Shown piece after piece: positions 13,140-25,100 of a stretch of DNA of 64,000 nt (position 1 is its first letter; each line of letters starts with the position of its first letter). The DNA comes from Paraspadella gotoi (taxonomy: Eukaryota; Chaetognatha): NCBI GenBank assembly GCA_051294375.1, contig CM119268.1, positions 9,928,370 to 9,992,369 on the forward strand, written 5' to 3'. The position numbers and the translations under genes were made by a program. The notes under the pieces were generated by a model that was not told where the DNA came from, ran no database searches, and saw only the letters and a program-made list of their open reading frames with translations.

Positions 13140-13400
13140 GGGCGGAAGATCAGAAAAAGGGAAAAAACGAATAATGGGTCACCTTAACCGCGAGGCTCGG
13201 GATGCTAGACGCTCGGCATAGCCATAGGGGCGGCGCGGACACAGCCCAAAGAAGAGCGGCGCTCATCGCCGCCGAGCACGAGCAAAGCCAACCCCGTGGC
13301 ATTCATCCGGGCATCGGATAGCGAAGCAAGGGAACACCCTCTCTCAACGGCTTCCGGTGGTTGACTCTTGACTACCCAGGCCGTTTATTATTCAGCGATA
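13140..13400. other. GC-rich island in AT-rich DNA, unrecognised
   Basis: About 260 bp of much higher GC than both flanks, without an open frame bearing a domain and without recognised tRNA, rRNA or snRNA structure. It may be an old repeat insertion or a non-coding RNA. I cannot assign it. Confidence 0.35.
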
Positions 13401-14326
13401 ATTGTATTACAATGGAAACTGTCGGGAATTAACTGAATTATCCCAAATTTAGAAGCGGTGACAACAATTTTTAAGCAGGAATGGAATACGAATTCGTAAC
13501 AATCGATTGAGAAGAAACATGAGTGAGGCTACGCAATACGCATATTATGCCTAAAAACAGTCAACCATTCTAAACTAAAATACTAAACGATAAATAAGGT
13601 ACTGAGCAAAAAATTAATGAAATGATAAAACCACGTGGCTTATGGTTTTCAAAAAATCGGCTGAGGGGAAAGCGAGTCGAATTCCTGTGCCTGAAGCGAG
13701 ATCTTTAGTGAAGGAATGAACGATGTGCCAATCTCTTCTTTCTAAAACATAAAAGCCACTAATCAGAACCGACATCACGATCGACCGACGATAATCTTTT
13801 CATACGAAGTGAGTAGTCGTGATTCTCAAGCACCTAGATCTGCCAGCCCAACCTAAAAATTCTTGGCTCGATTCTACATTCTTTCTGATATGAATGAAGA
13901 TCGCTCCTGAAATCGATAGAGGGAAGGTCTCAACTTTGAAAATACAGACGGCAGTTCGCCCGGGTCTCAGCAAAGGTTAATCTCGCAGGTTCCTCCCACC
14001 ACAGTTGTAGGCGTAGCTCTCAGTACAAGGTTCAAAATATCGCTCTTTACAAAACCAGATATCTATATCGTCAAAAAGCATAATTAATAAATACAGGTTT
14101 TCGGATAGCCGAGTTTTTCTTGTTACAAAAAAATAATAAAAATGATAAAATAATAAAAATGATAACGATAATAATAATAATAATAATGATAAATTAATTA
14201 CTATGAATTCAAGGTTTTCTTAAAAATATAAATTAAATTTTATATGGTTATGGTCATATAGGTAGCTTTTTAGGTAATAAATTTAAAAACCCTTTCGGTA
14301 ATAACTTTATAACTTTTTTTGAACAT

Positions 14327-14347
14327 ATATATATATATATATATATT
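14327..14347. repeat. (AT)n microsatellite
   Basis: Short perfect TA-dinucleotide run in AT-rich spacer. Confidence 0.9.
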
Positions 14348-15015
14348 TAATATTTGCATATGATTTTTAAAACACTGGGCTTAAGCTAAGCCGAATTAAC
14401 AGTATGTTCTATTTGGAGACCAAAACTTAAAATAATTTATAATACAAATCTCGAACCAAAAAAATTCCCCATACTTTTCAAGATAATGTTTCATAATTTA
14501 CAACTTGTAATCGAAAATTAAGCATCCAGATATTGACATTTTAAACATTTGGACGGGCCAAATAATTTGGCTAGAAAAGCAAAAGAGCCATTTCCGCGCT
14601 GGAGGGAACGAGGAAGGCTTTCAGTACTGCCAATAAAGGGCAAAATTCATCGCATCCTCGGCTCCATATCCAGTTAACCCCACCACCCGGAAAATCCTAA
14701 CCGCGATACCACCGAACGCGAAAAAGGGGAAGTGGTACAGGGACGAGAGACTTAAATAAAAAAAAAAATCTCTCGCTCTCCGTTCTCTCGCTTCTCTCCT
14801 CTTTCGGAGCCCGCGTGGTGGGAGGCTACAGGCTGGTTGGCTGCAGCCAAATCCGTCGATGTGCGCCTTTTTCTGCAGCTGTGAGCTGGGCCCGCGAGTC
14901 ATGTGGCACGTCGCGGGCTATACGCGCCAACGATGGCCGCCGATATTATCCAGACCATACTTATTCCCCCCACCTCCCCACCAAAGCGAGGATTTAAAAG
15001 ATAAAACGAACTTAC

Positions 15016-15640
15016 CTTTTTAATTACGCAGCGGCGGACAAAGAAACGGCGAGGTTATTTGTCAACAAGAATCCGAGTATAGTTCCGCAGACGAAGGGGA
15101 AAGAGAGAAAACATCCTCCCACTCAGGATCCAAGCGTCGCTGTAAACGATCTCGATTCGGAGCGATGGAAGGAGACGCATCTCTCCGCGAGGAAGTCAGT
15201 CCGTCGGGGAGTAAGGTCCGCCGAGTGGACAATGACGCCACTGCGGTCGACGGGAGACGCTTTGCGTTGACCCTACGTCAAAATACGCTTCCGTAAAGCG
15301 GGGTTTGAACGAGGAACTACTTTTTGGTGGCTCGCGGAGGAAAATCTCCGCATCGACTCTCCTCTGGCTCCGACCGTTTGCTTTCCCTCCTCCGCTCGCC
15401 TCTTCTTCCTCTATATATTTTATGCAAAGCAGCAATTGGCGGGAGTCGGAACAGATTTGGAAGGAGTGCCTGGATAAATTAAGATTCTCTTCACGCCGAT
15501 TGGTCGAAAGATTTTGGTCAAAACCCGATTGGCCGAGACTGGATTGACGTCAGTCGAAGGGAATGTGTTGCTTCTCGATGAGGGAGGGATGTTGGGCGAC
15601 GGGTCGCTCAGTGCTCGAGACAGCTGATAACCGATTGAGA
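15016..15640 (-). promoter_or_regulatory. CCAAT/CRE promoter region and probable 5' UTR exon of the AP-4-type gene
   Basis: A GC-richer block contains several CCAAT boxes (seen as ATTGG near 15434, 15498 and 15528) and a perfect CRE palindrome TGACGTCA at about 15545-15552. On the minus strand a strong donor (AAAAAG|GTAAGT) ends an exon at 15016. The nearest suitable acceptor on that strand is at 9768, just before the bHLH start codon, so this is best read as promoter plus non-coding exon 1 of that gene with a 5.2 kb first intron. Function is inferred from motifs only. Confidence 0.5.
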
Positions 15641-16440
15641 GGAGGAGAAGGAGAGAGAGAGAAAGAGAGAGAAGAAACCGAAGGAGGGAGCGAGAGAGAG
15701 GGAGACAAACACGGAAGAAGAGATGTGGATCAACTCTGAAACGCACGAAGAGTCGACCGTCCTTGAAAAGGGGCAAACCGCCACCGCCCTCGGGAGCAAG
15801 AGGCAGAGAGAGGGAGAGACCACGCCGTGAGAAATACTCGGCGAGCCCGGAGGAAGAAGCTCTGGAAAGGAGCGCGGGAGAAGGGAAAATATGGCGTGTT
15901 GAGAAGAGAGGAAATTAGCGGAGCCTTGCCACCCGGAAAGTCTTTCCGCCACGAGGCCGAGTGCTATATCAGCTAACGTTTATGTTTCAAATCGTTTCGC
16001 AAGACGGTTCGGACAAGTAAAACAACTGGCTGATGGGAGTTGTTGTCTTCTTGCTTCAAAAAGCACGTGGATACGTGTTACCAGTGCTGAAATTTAGAAC
16101 ATAAATTAGCATAGACCCAGAAATCATGTGGGATTACAGTAATGAGTGTCACTAGGAAGTAAAAAATGGGTCTTTGCTAAAAAATATCAGGAAACGAAAA
16201 GGAATAACAAGAATAACCAAGTTACTATAAAACACCTATACTATAGTATAGGCTATAGTATAATAATTAATACTGAAAAAAAAAACCTGTTTATTTTTAA
16301 CTTCCGAAGACAACTCATTATTGAAAAAATTCAATATCAACGGAACAAGCCCTAAAATCTTTCACACGAAATTACCAAAATTTGCACAAATACTAAAGTA
16401 TACACTGAAGCAGCAAGACCTAATGCTGCCTCACTACTGT

Positions 16441-16531
16441 CTGTCCTCAGCCTCGTCTCACTGGCTGAGCAGGCAAAATCATCTCGTTTCAACCGTGCGT
16501 CCCGGGATCAATCCCTGGGGTAGCCATAGAC
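16441..16531 (+). repeat. tRNA-derived SINE head or decayed tRNA
   Basis: A good pol III A box (TGGCTGAGCAGG) is followed at tRNA spacing by a B box-like GGGATCAATCCC, the latter inside a 5-bp stem with a 7-nt loop like a T arm. The acceptor stem is not convincing, so this is more likely a SINE head than a functional tRNA. Confidence 0.55.
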
Positions 16532-16677
16532 GATGAAATTTAAATGCTAATGTATACAGCGTTAAAATAACATACAATGAGTATAGATTATGGTATTAAA
16601 ACTGTGTCAAAACTGCTTTCTTCTGAGGGTACTAGCCTAATTAAAAATATTACATTAGTATTTTTACAACGATTTTT

Positions 16678-16745
16678 ATTACAGACTATTGGACATGTTT
16701 CGACTCTTATTTTTCGAGTCTTCATCAGCATTTGACAGTTGTAAT
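16678..16745 (-). ncRNA. Hammerhead ribozyme motif (copy 1, intact core)
   Basis: On the minus strand the hammerhead core CTGATGA is followed by a perfect 5-bp stem II (GACTC/GAGTC, AT-rich loop), then GAAAC, then ATGTC giving a GUC cleavage site and the minimal ACAUGU stem III. Outer stem I arms ATTACA and TGTAAT pair across the motif. Minimal hammerheads with very short stem III are known from Penelope-like and other retroelements. No reverse transcriptase is present here. Confidence 0.75.
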
Positions 16746-17149
16746 TTTCACAATCATAAAGTTGAAGAAAGAAAGAGAGAGAGATAGAGAGTTTCCAACA
16801 AAGAATTGAGAAAAGGCAGTGGTCAGATTTCAGGACAGGTGAAGGCAAGGACAGGAAAAAGGGAAAATGAGTTGATTTTTGAAATGGTGAAAATAAGAGC
16901 GAGAATGAGTGAGAAAGAGAGTGAGAGAGAAACATTACATTTTGAAATGTACAACAAAGATAAATGAATCAGTAAACTAAATGAATAATAGTAACAAAGA
17001 AATAATAAATAGTTGATTTAACTAATGGAGTATAAGTGAAAGTGAAAATTTGAAGAATAAGTGGTGACTGGTGAGGGATAGGTAAGTAGAGATTTTAGAG
17101 AAAAATTAAGTTTAAGATAGAAGCTCAAATTGAGCTCCCCCCCCGGCCG

Positions 17150-17295
17150 GGCAAATGGGGGACGTTGACGATGTGATCGGGTCATTGACTGAGAAGATAT
17201 TTTTGTAGACGACGACGACGACGCCACTTATGTGCAAAACCACAGCAAAATCGTCGCAAACGCAAAGCGATTGCGACGATAAAAAAAATTTTGCC
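17150..17295. repeat. Fragment of the GATCTCGCC minisatellite element (3' part)
   Basis: Shares GACGACGACGACG and GCGTCGCAAACGCAAAGCG-like segments with the copy at 41980-42050. Only the distal part is present. Confidence 0.6.
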
Positions 17296-17887
17296 AACTA
17301 ATCTGAAGTAGTGATTTTCCTCCTTGTCCAATTATGGAAAATAATATCGTCAAAAGCAAATTTATTAATAATAAAATAAGGAAAAACGATTGTAAAAATA
17401 TTAAAAAGTTTGGTAAATAAGTCAAGAAATGACTCTTGATAGAATTAGTTTACATTTCGAATCCCGAGTTTATTTAGGCGGTGATAAATGGACCGTTTTG
17501 TTTGAAGTTGAAAAGACATGATATGGCCTTTGAATTCTTCTTTTAATATCGCAAGAACATTTTTTTCAAACTGACTTCCAAATTATAAAATAAGAAATAA
17601 AAACTGACTTTCAAAATATAAAATAAGAAATAAAAATGTCTCTACAAGTAGAAATTTTATTTTTTGTTATTTTTTTCCTGGCAACCGACTGTAAGAAAAG
17701 GCTGGTTGATAAAAACGGTAAGTATTTTTTTTTTGACATGCACTCAAAATATCCATGCATCTTGTATGTTGATAGAATACTAGTTTTTAAGATAAAAGTT
17801 TTAAAACTATCAATTCAATTAAAATTTCAAATTTTAAATGAAATCAACAAAATAGAGACACATACAATTAATAATAATTTTAAAAAA

Positions 17888-20800
17888 TCAGCTCAAGCCC
17901 CCTCCGAGCAGTAGTTCATCGACTACCGCGTCAGAGCTGACGCGCGTCTCTCTCATAATTTCTCCACGCGACTTGAGCGCATCCGGTGCGGCGGAAAGTC
18001 TCGACGCTGACGCAAACGAACCGCCACCGCTGACGCAGTCCTCGCGAAAGTAATCGTCATCAATTTCGGGCGAAGATTTCATTGACACGTCACTTCCTTC
18101 GACGGTTGATTTGATGCCGGGGGAGATGGGAGAAGGAAGGCTCCAACCGCCCACGCTGCGGGCGTCGTCAGGGGGCAGTTCGAAAACGGCGCCGGCATGC
18201 AGGCTTGAATAGCCAGAAACAGAAGAAGCGCCGCTCGTTTGTCGAGAGTGACTTTTGGCTGAGTGTTTTCGTCGAGGAGGGCGTTCGGGTGTCCCGTCTT
18301 TCGGAGGATGGTCCGACAACGTGTGAGACGATTGGGAAGATGCGGAGGCCGCTGTTTCTTCCATTAGCGTCGGTGTGGCCGACAATGTTCCGTCAAGACC
18401 GAGAGTAGAGGCGTTAGGCGTTACTTCAGCCATAGTTTCTTTCGAGTCCACCGCCTTCACGACTTCGCCCTCGGAGAAGAGACTCGGATAATACCTGTAT
18501 AATAGAGCGTAGTATATATTTAGTAGTATCCTTACTGTCCTTACTGACACTCTTCAAACTTAATGATAAATATAGTTTTTAAACCGGACAAAAACATTTG
18601 TCATTTTAATCACTACAAAAAACTATTTTTGAAAATCTGCTAAAAACAAAATACTTTTTGGCCTTAATTTATAAGAATTGTATTTATGTTTTTAAAAAAA
18701 TTATAAATGGGAAATAAAAAAAATTAAAAGAGGAATACATATGTGTAACTGCTCTGATATTCTGTTTGAGTACTAAGAGGTTGAAACCTAGTAGTTACTT
18801 TTAAAAAATCACTGCTTCGTGCTTCGATCAACTTAAAAAGAAATATAACTCTTTTTTAAAAATTCGTGATAATGATCACCTTTTTATGACGAATCCAAAT
18901 CTGCAAAAAAATCTTATAAAACCATTTTAAAATTTTAAAAATTATAGAGTTAGTACAATGTACAAATATAACCTGTGTAAATTGCAAAATTTATAATAAA
19001 ATTTTTCTTTATATTAATGTTCATTGGTACAATGTTGTTCGTTCCTCAACTTTAATTAAAATTCTTAGAGTAAGTTTAGAACTTTTACTACGCTTTATTG
19101 TATATAATACAATTCTTGTGTTATGGAAAAATAATTGTAAATAATAATTGTAAATTAAAGTAAAGTTTAAAAGTCGCAACGACTTACCATTCGGTCTTCT
19201 TTTTCATGTGGTCTCTTTGCCACATATCGCGCAAGCTGCCGGCAAAAGGAATCCTGAGCGAGAAGGACTTGGTCAACGACGACGAGAGAGTTTTCGTTTC
19301 TTCGCGTTCGAAACCGTCGGGAATGCGGCAACCGGTCGTCGACGTCGGCGCAGCCTTGTACATTAAGTCGCCTGCGATCAGAGTCATGTCGACTCGAACC
19401 TTCAAGATCGAGTTGGCCAGACGCTGTTCGGACTCGTAGCCTTGAAGGAGGTAGGAAGCGGTGGTGGCGGTGATGGGAGATCCTTTCGAGTCGGTCGTCG
19501 ACGAACCCGATCCCTTGGCGTGCTCGGAGAGGTTAACGTCGGCGTAACCGAGCTTTTCTCTTCCGCGTCCGCCTTTCGTTTCGCGACGAAAAGAGACTCG
19601 GCACCTCGAGATTAAAAATTCAAAATTAAATTCAAATTTCGTTAATTCTTGGAAACATCAAATACAGTGGGTTTTTTTTTTTTTTTTTTTTGCTTACCTG
19701 CAGTTGTCAAGGATTCTAGTCGTCCCATCGGCGATGACTTTGCAGTCAAAACTAAAGATTTCGTTCCAGACCACGCGGTTGTTGGCGATTTCGCAACGGC
19801 GCGACGTTCCCTCAAAGTTTCCTCCTTGAAAAACAAACCATAAAAGCATTTAAAAAATCGGAAAATATACCTTTCGCCGACCGAAAAAGAATTTAACTAT
19901 ACTTATTTTTATAAAAATAATTTTAAAAAAATATTACCTTATTACCCTCACTTTAAACCCTCTTAACAAACTACCCTGACCTTAAAATACACTTAAACCA
20001 CCCTTAACCCTAAACCACCCCTAACCCCGGTCGGCGAAAATAAAATTAACCTCAAAGTATAGTGATCTTGCCAAAGAAAATTAATGAAAAATTCGGAAAA
20101 AAAGATTGATATAATAGTAATTGATTGATGTAATAGTAATTGATTAATATAATAGTAATTGATTGATATAATAATAATTGATTGATATAATAATAATTGA
20201 TTATTGATACGATTATAACCAAATATTGATGCGATGATAACTAAATGATGGCTGCGATGATAACCAAATGATTGATACGATAATAACCAGATGATTGCTG
20301 CGATTTCCAACCGCTGCAGATCAGATGAAACTGATTGAAAAAAAAAAATTACAATTGTTTATAATTAGAAATTATTACAATTTTTTATAATTGGAAGTTG
20401 TAATAATGTGTATTTTTATTTTTATTAAAATTTACATATAGCTTTTCATTATCAAAATCTTATAAATTATCACGTTTTATATTGATCTAAATATTTTTTT
20501 ATGGATTTCCTCAATATTATAACTTACTGCAATATACAAATTAAAATATAATATGAAATTGGTACTACCAATATAATATATACTAATTTACATATTACAG
20601 TAAATACTGTATTCTAATTTGCAATAAATAATAATAAGAAAAATTCAAACAAAAAATATTTGAATCTATATGCAATATAGACGCCGGCAGAAAGAAGCAA
20701 TTCTAAATATTTTTTTTTAATTGATAACAATTTTTACTCTAATCTTAAATCACCCTAACCTTAAATCACCCGAACCTCAGCCACCCTTAACCCTAAACAA

Positions 20801-21033
20801 CCTCTAACCCCAGTCGGTGAAAGTAAAATTATACCAATACGTCCTACACTGTTCTCAAGGATTCAGTTATTATGATTGCGCCATGAACTTGTAGATCCCA
20901 AACCATACTTACCATCCAAGAGTCGAATCTTTAAAAAGTAGACGCCGCTGGCGAAAGGGACGGCGCTAATCTCGCAGGCTTCGAATGAGGCTTTAAAGCG
21001 ATACTTGGCGTGGCGTCGCCCGAGGAAAGTCAT
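17888..21033 (-). CDS. EEIG1/FAM102-type NT-C2 domain protein, complete, 4 exons
   Basis: A 423-residue homologue of EEIG1/EEIG2 (FAM102A/B). Exons on the minus strand: 21033-20913, 19824-19698, 19604-19188 and 18494-17888; phases 1, 2, 2 all join. The N-terminal NT-C2 domain starts at MTFLGRRHAKYRFKASFEAC, continues with VYFLKIRLLDGG, NNRVVWNEIFSFDC, CRVSFRRETKGGRGREKLGY and SYLLQGYESEQRLANSILKV. NT-C2 domains are membrane- or cytoskeleton-associated C2-like folds. The C-terminal half is Ser/Pro/Asp-rich with a phospho-target-like PPRRKHSAKSHSRQTSGASS stretch, a feature seen in FAM102 tails. The stop is TGA at 17888. A minus-strand polyA signal lies near 17469. Introns hold two repeat elements (19868-20330). 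Confidence 0.92.
19868..20040. repeat. MITE-like element with CGCCGACCG terminal inverted repeats
   Basis: Begins TTTCGCCGACCG and ends CGGTCGGCGAAAA, a 12-13 bp inverted repeat. The interior is rich in CCCTAAACCACCC-like telomere-resembling units. Related copies occur at 20690, 25110 and 62255. Confidence 0.7.
20054..20330. repeat. GATCTCGCC minisatellite element, partial copy
   Basis: Starts AAAGTATAGTGATCTTGCC, then carries about ten 18-20 bp tandem units of the type ATTGATTGATGTAATAGTA and ATTGATGCGATGATAACC. It directly follows the MITE above. Confidence 0.75.
20690..20830. repeat. CGCCGACCG MITE, diverged copy
   Basis: Its end CCCCAGTCGGTGAAAGTAAAA and the CCCTAAAC-like interior match the 19868 copy. 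The left end is weak. Confidence 0.5.
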
Positions 21034-22144
21034 CGCGTCAAACTGGCGCCGCTTCACGAGCCAATCCAAAGAGCGGAGATCTGTAAATTTAGTCGGTTTC
21101 CAAACTGAACTCGAACTTTTGAGATCGCCGTCGATATCGACAAGAAAAACAGGAAAGTCCTCTTTCGTAACCAGGAGAGTTAAAAACGTCGCCTGATTAC
21201 ATCCGGATTTTTTCGAGTTTCTTTTTCGAAATTTTATGATTTGATCCGAGCTGATATTTTTCTTTGGCGAAAAATTTTCGCTCCGAGACACGAAGGTTCG
21301 ATTCTCAGGACCGATTCCGCTTTCTCGAAAGTTCGACGGGTCCACATCTTGAAGGAGAAATTCGAATTAGTATATATGGTGAAGAAATAGCTGCAGATAT
21401 TAAGAAGGGAATTACGTATAGAAAATGAAGTCAAATGTCAACAAAATTCTCAAAGAAGAGGCTTTTCGTCTGTCGTAGCTTATTTACAGAGAAAAAATCT
21501 ACGATTAGCGCTTTGAAAGAATGAGCAGCTTAATGTCGTCAAACGAAAAGGGGACGGAAATTTATAATCGACAGGACCTTACGAACAAGCAACAATCGCA
21601 TAAAAAGCGTTCAAGAAACTGTTTTTTCAATGCGCTTTTACATTATAACTCATGACAAAATATACAAATTTTCCTTTTTTTATTAAAGTAAAAGTATTTA
21701 TTTCATCCCGGTTAGTACATACCTATTATCTAACAATTACGTCACCAATTTTGTTAGGAATTTAACAAGCAAACTTTGCCCAAACATGTTATTTTCTAGG
21801 ACTAAAGATAGAGACGAATGTCGATATCTCCTATATTAAAAGAGCATCTGAGTTACGGTCGTCTGGACTTTACAATTTAATTATTAACGTATGTAGGTTA
21901 CTGAAAAAAAAATTATTACAGGGGTTCAACTGCTTTTGGCAGTCAAATTCTGTCCAGACTCAAAATCATCTCAAGAAGGGCGAAATCCATCACATTCATT
22001 GCGCGAACAACTTCACCTCATCGATAATTGCGAAAGGCAACTTAAAACTAACTATTGTTGATCAATCATAGTACTAGAAAATGATACGTAGGGTGGCAAT
22101 ATTTGTTCTGCATTACCATTAAATTATATTTATTTATTGGACAG
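21034..22144. other. Divergent promoter region, FAM102-type and YWTD receptor genes
   Basis: The two genes start in opposite directions from this interval. It must hold both 5' UTRs, and the first exon or exons with the signal peptide of the receptor. A possible exon follows the acceptor at about 21931 (frame reading QLLLAVKFCPDSKSS), but I could not join it to 22145 in phase, so I leave it unassigned. Confidence 0.4.
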
Positions 22145-25100
22145 TTCAATCTTTTCAATTGGTCTAAACGGGGCCGGGTTTCACGATGGGAGGCCACCAG
22201 TCGAGATTCCGTTTGCTCGAGGCACGGCCATATGGGCGATGGATTACGACTTCCCTCAAGGAAAAATCTTTTACACGGATATCGCCAATGGCGTGGAGAA
22301 AATCAAGTCGGCCTTTGTTTTCAAAATAGTTTATTTTTCAATTTGCTTAGATTATCTCAAACTTTTTAGGAGAATCGACTTTGACGGTAAAAACCCAGTT
22401 GTCATCGCAAATGAAACCCGAGCTCAGGTACTTTCTCAGGATATAAGAAGACTAATGTGAGAAGTTTAACCGAAATGATCGTTTCAGGGAATCGCCGTGG
22501 ATTGGATAGCAGGAAACGTTTACTGGGTCAATTATAACTTGCGCAGCGTAGAAGTTGCCACCAAAGATGGAGCACATCGAAAGACTTTGTACGAAACCAA
22601 CTCCAAAGGACTGCACGACATTGTCGTCCATCCCGAGAAGGGGTTAGTAAAATTGAACTCAATTAAGTTAAAAGAATTTCACTGAATACTCCATCCATCT
22701 TTCCAGTCTTTTGTTTTGGATCCTCGGATTTCACGACGGAAAAATCGAGAGGGCAGACATGAACGGAGATGAAGAAACTAGGGGCGCCATCGTCGAAGGG
22801 CTGAAATCGCCCACGGCCCTCACGGTTGACTATGACGCGGACCGACTCTTTTGGGCCACATCCGACGACGCGTTTCCTTACGACGAGGCCGTCGTGGAAT
22901 CCTGCGACCTTCGCGGGAGACGACGAATGACGTTGGCGCCGCGAAAAGACGATCAAACGCGACCCTTTGCCTGGGGAATCACTTCGGTAGTGCCGAGAGT
23001 ATGGCGATTCCGGATTTGCTCCAGTTATAATGCTTTATACTTATATGATCAACAGTTCAAGAAGTTTGTTTATTGGACTGACTACAATGATCAGTCAATT
23101 AGCAGAATACACATCCCGAAATATTCAGCCGACGAACATCTGCAAAGCCCTAACCACGTGTGGACAATTCCTTACATGGAAGGAGTCCTCACATATCTCA
23201 CAGGTTTATGATTAGTTTTGTCTTACAAAATTAATCACAATCGCATTAAGAGGGACATTGGTCTCTTTTGTCTCAGGCGTGGAGGCGGTCGCACGGGAAC
23301 GGCAAAACGGGACGCATCCATGTAAGCCTGGATGCAACATTTGTCAAAATATTTGTTTGGCCCGAGGGAGCGACTGTTACGAGTGCCCACAGGAGAAGGA
23401 CGCCAACGGATTAATCTTGAAAGGTTGCGGTTGCAACACTACGACCGCAACGACGACAAGCGCAACGACAATCGAAACTGTCACCATGGATCCAGTGGTT
23501 CCTCTGGGTAAAAACGAAATCATCCTCATTCCTCATTCATTACAAACCTTCCACTGGAAGGCTCCCATGTTCCACGGATGCAATTCTTAAATCTTTATCC
23601 GCCGCAGGAGTAACGCTTTTTGTCACCCATCACGATTGCGACATCGGTGACTGTTACAACGTAATCTACAAGCTACAATTGTTCCGTCACGAGAACTCCC
23701 ATAGATTTAAGACGACGGCGAAGACAATCCCAAACTCTTCCTCGATGAAGGGGTCACTGTGGAGCATCGACTATGGCTTTCACGAAGAGACACTTTTTTA
23801 TACCGACACGATGGCAGAAAGAATTCGGTAAAATCCAGCGAATTTTGATGTATGCCAGCACTAAAAATAGAGAACGGAGAAAACTTTACGTTTCTAATCA
23901 AATACAGGAAAATCAATATGGAAGGTGGAGAGCCCGACTCCCTGTTCTATTACGTTGAAGAAGGTAATAAAAAACAAAACGGACACGGACAAAACAGCTG
24001 GGTTTCCCGTGATGCCCATTGGGATAGGGCATCTCAGTTGGTTTTGGGGACTTTCGACCCTCACTTTCGTCCCTCAGTGACACCTCCTGTCACTGGCGCG
24101 GTTACCCTAGGACGGTCTCGCTTTGCTAACGCAGAGGGAAGTTATTAGGACTGTATGGAACGTAACGCTTGGGATGGTGCGTTCCTCTTCTGTGCCACTG
24201 GGATTAGCTGAACGATGATGAATATGAGTCGATGTGAATATACCGCCAAACTAACATTTCTGCCCAATAAGGCGGGTCAAAATTGATCACTTTTTATCAT
24301 TAAGACTTCTGTAATATATAATTCATTTGTCCATCATATACTTAATCAATATTTACTATCACTTTTTAAACTTAACACAGTATAACATTGAAGCATTTAA
24401 ATATTTATCAATGCATAGGCAATAAAAATTTTTTTTGGAAAAAATTGTATTTTTTAAGAACGGATTCAGATAGCCCATAAAAAGTTGTCTACACAAAGTA
24501 TAATGAGGGTCAAATAATGGAAAAACTCCATAAAATCATCATCGTATTAAGATTTTTATAGTTTTTCCTAATTTTAACCAATAAAAAATAAAAAATTGGA
24601 AATCTTGTAATAATATTTTTTATTTATTTTTTTAAGCTCTACCCGAATCAGTTTTTAAAATTTCTGATTTTGAAAAAAAATGTTCATGATTTATATTATT
24701 ACGATAAGCTTTAATTGCTTCTATGTGATTAACTATACATAAAATCTTTTTTTTTTTTTCAATTTCGTTATCCCACAGGGATGCTTTAACGTTATTTATA
24801 TTACAGAACCCTTAGTTCTTACTTTGTTCCGCCTTACTGCCCAATACTAGCATCTAGACCGGAACACCCGCACGGACTCGCCTACGATTGGATACGGAAA
24901 ATTTTATTCTGGACCGACACCGTCAACGGGCGAATTATTGTAAGCAGTGACATGGACAACCGTGAATGCAAAACATTTGTCGTGGCGACGGCAGCAGATT
25001 CGTTACTTTTTGACATCGCAGTTCATCCGATCAAGGGGTAGGGGGTTATTGTTAACCAAATTATTCCAATTAAGTATATAAGTAAACATTGAATGGCAAT

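Noticed and set aside
16146-16536. Overlapping ORFs around the tRNA-like sequence
   Set aside because: They are AT-rich or run through the A/B box region and have no domain.
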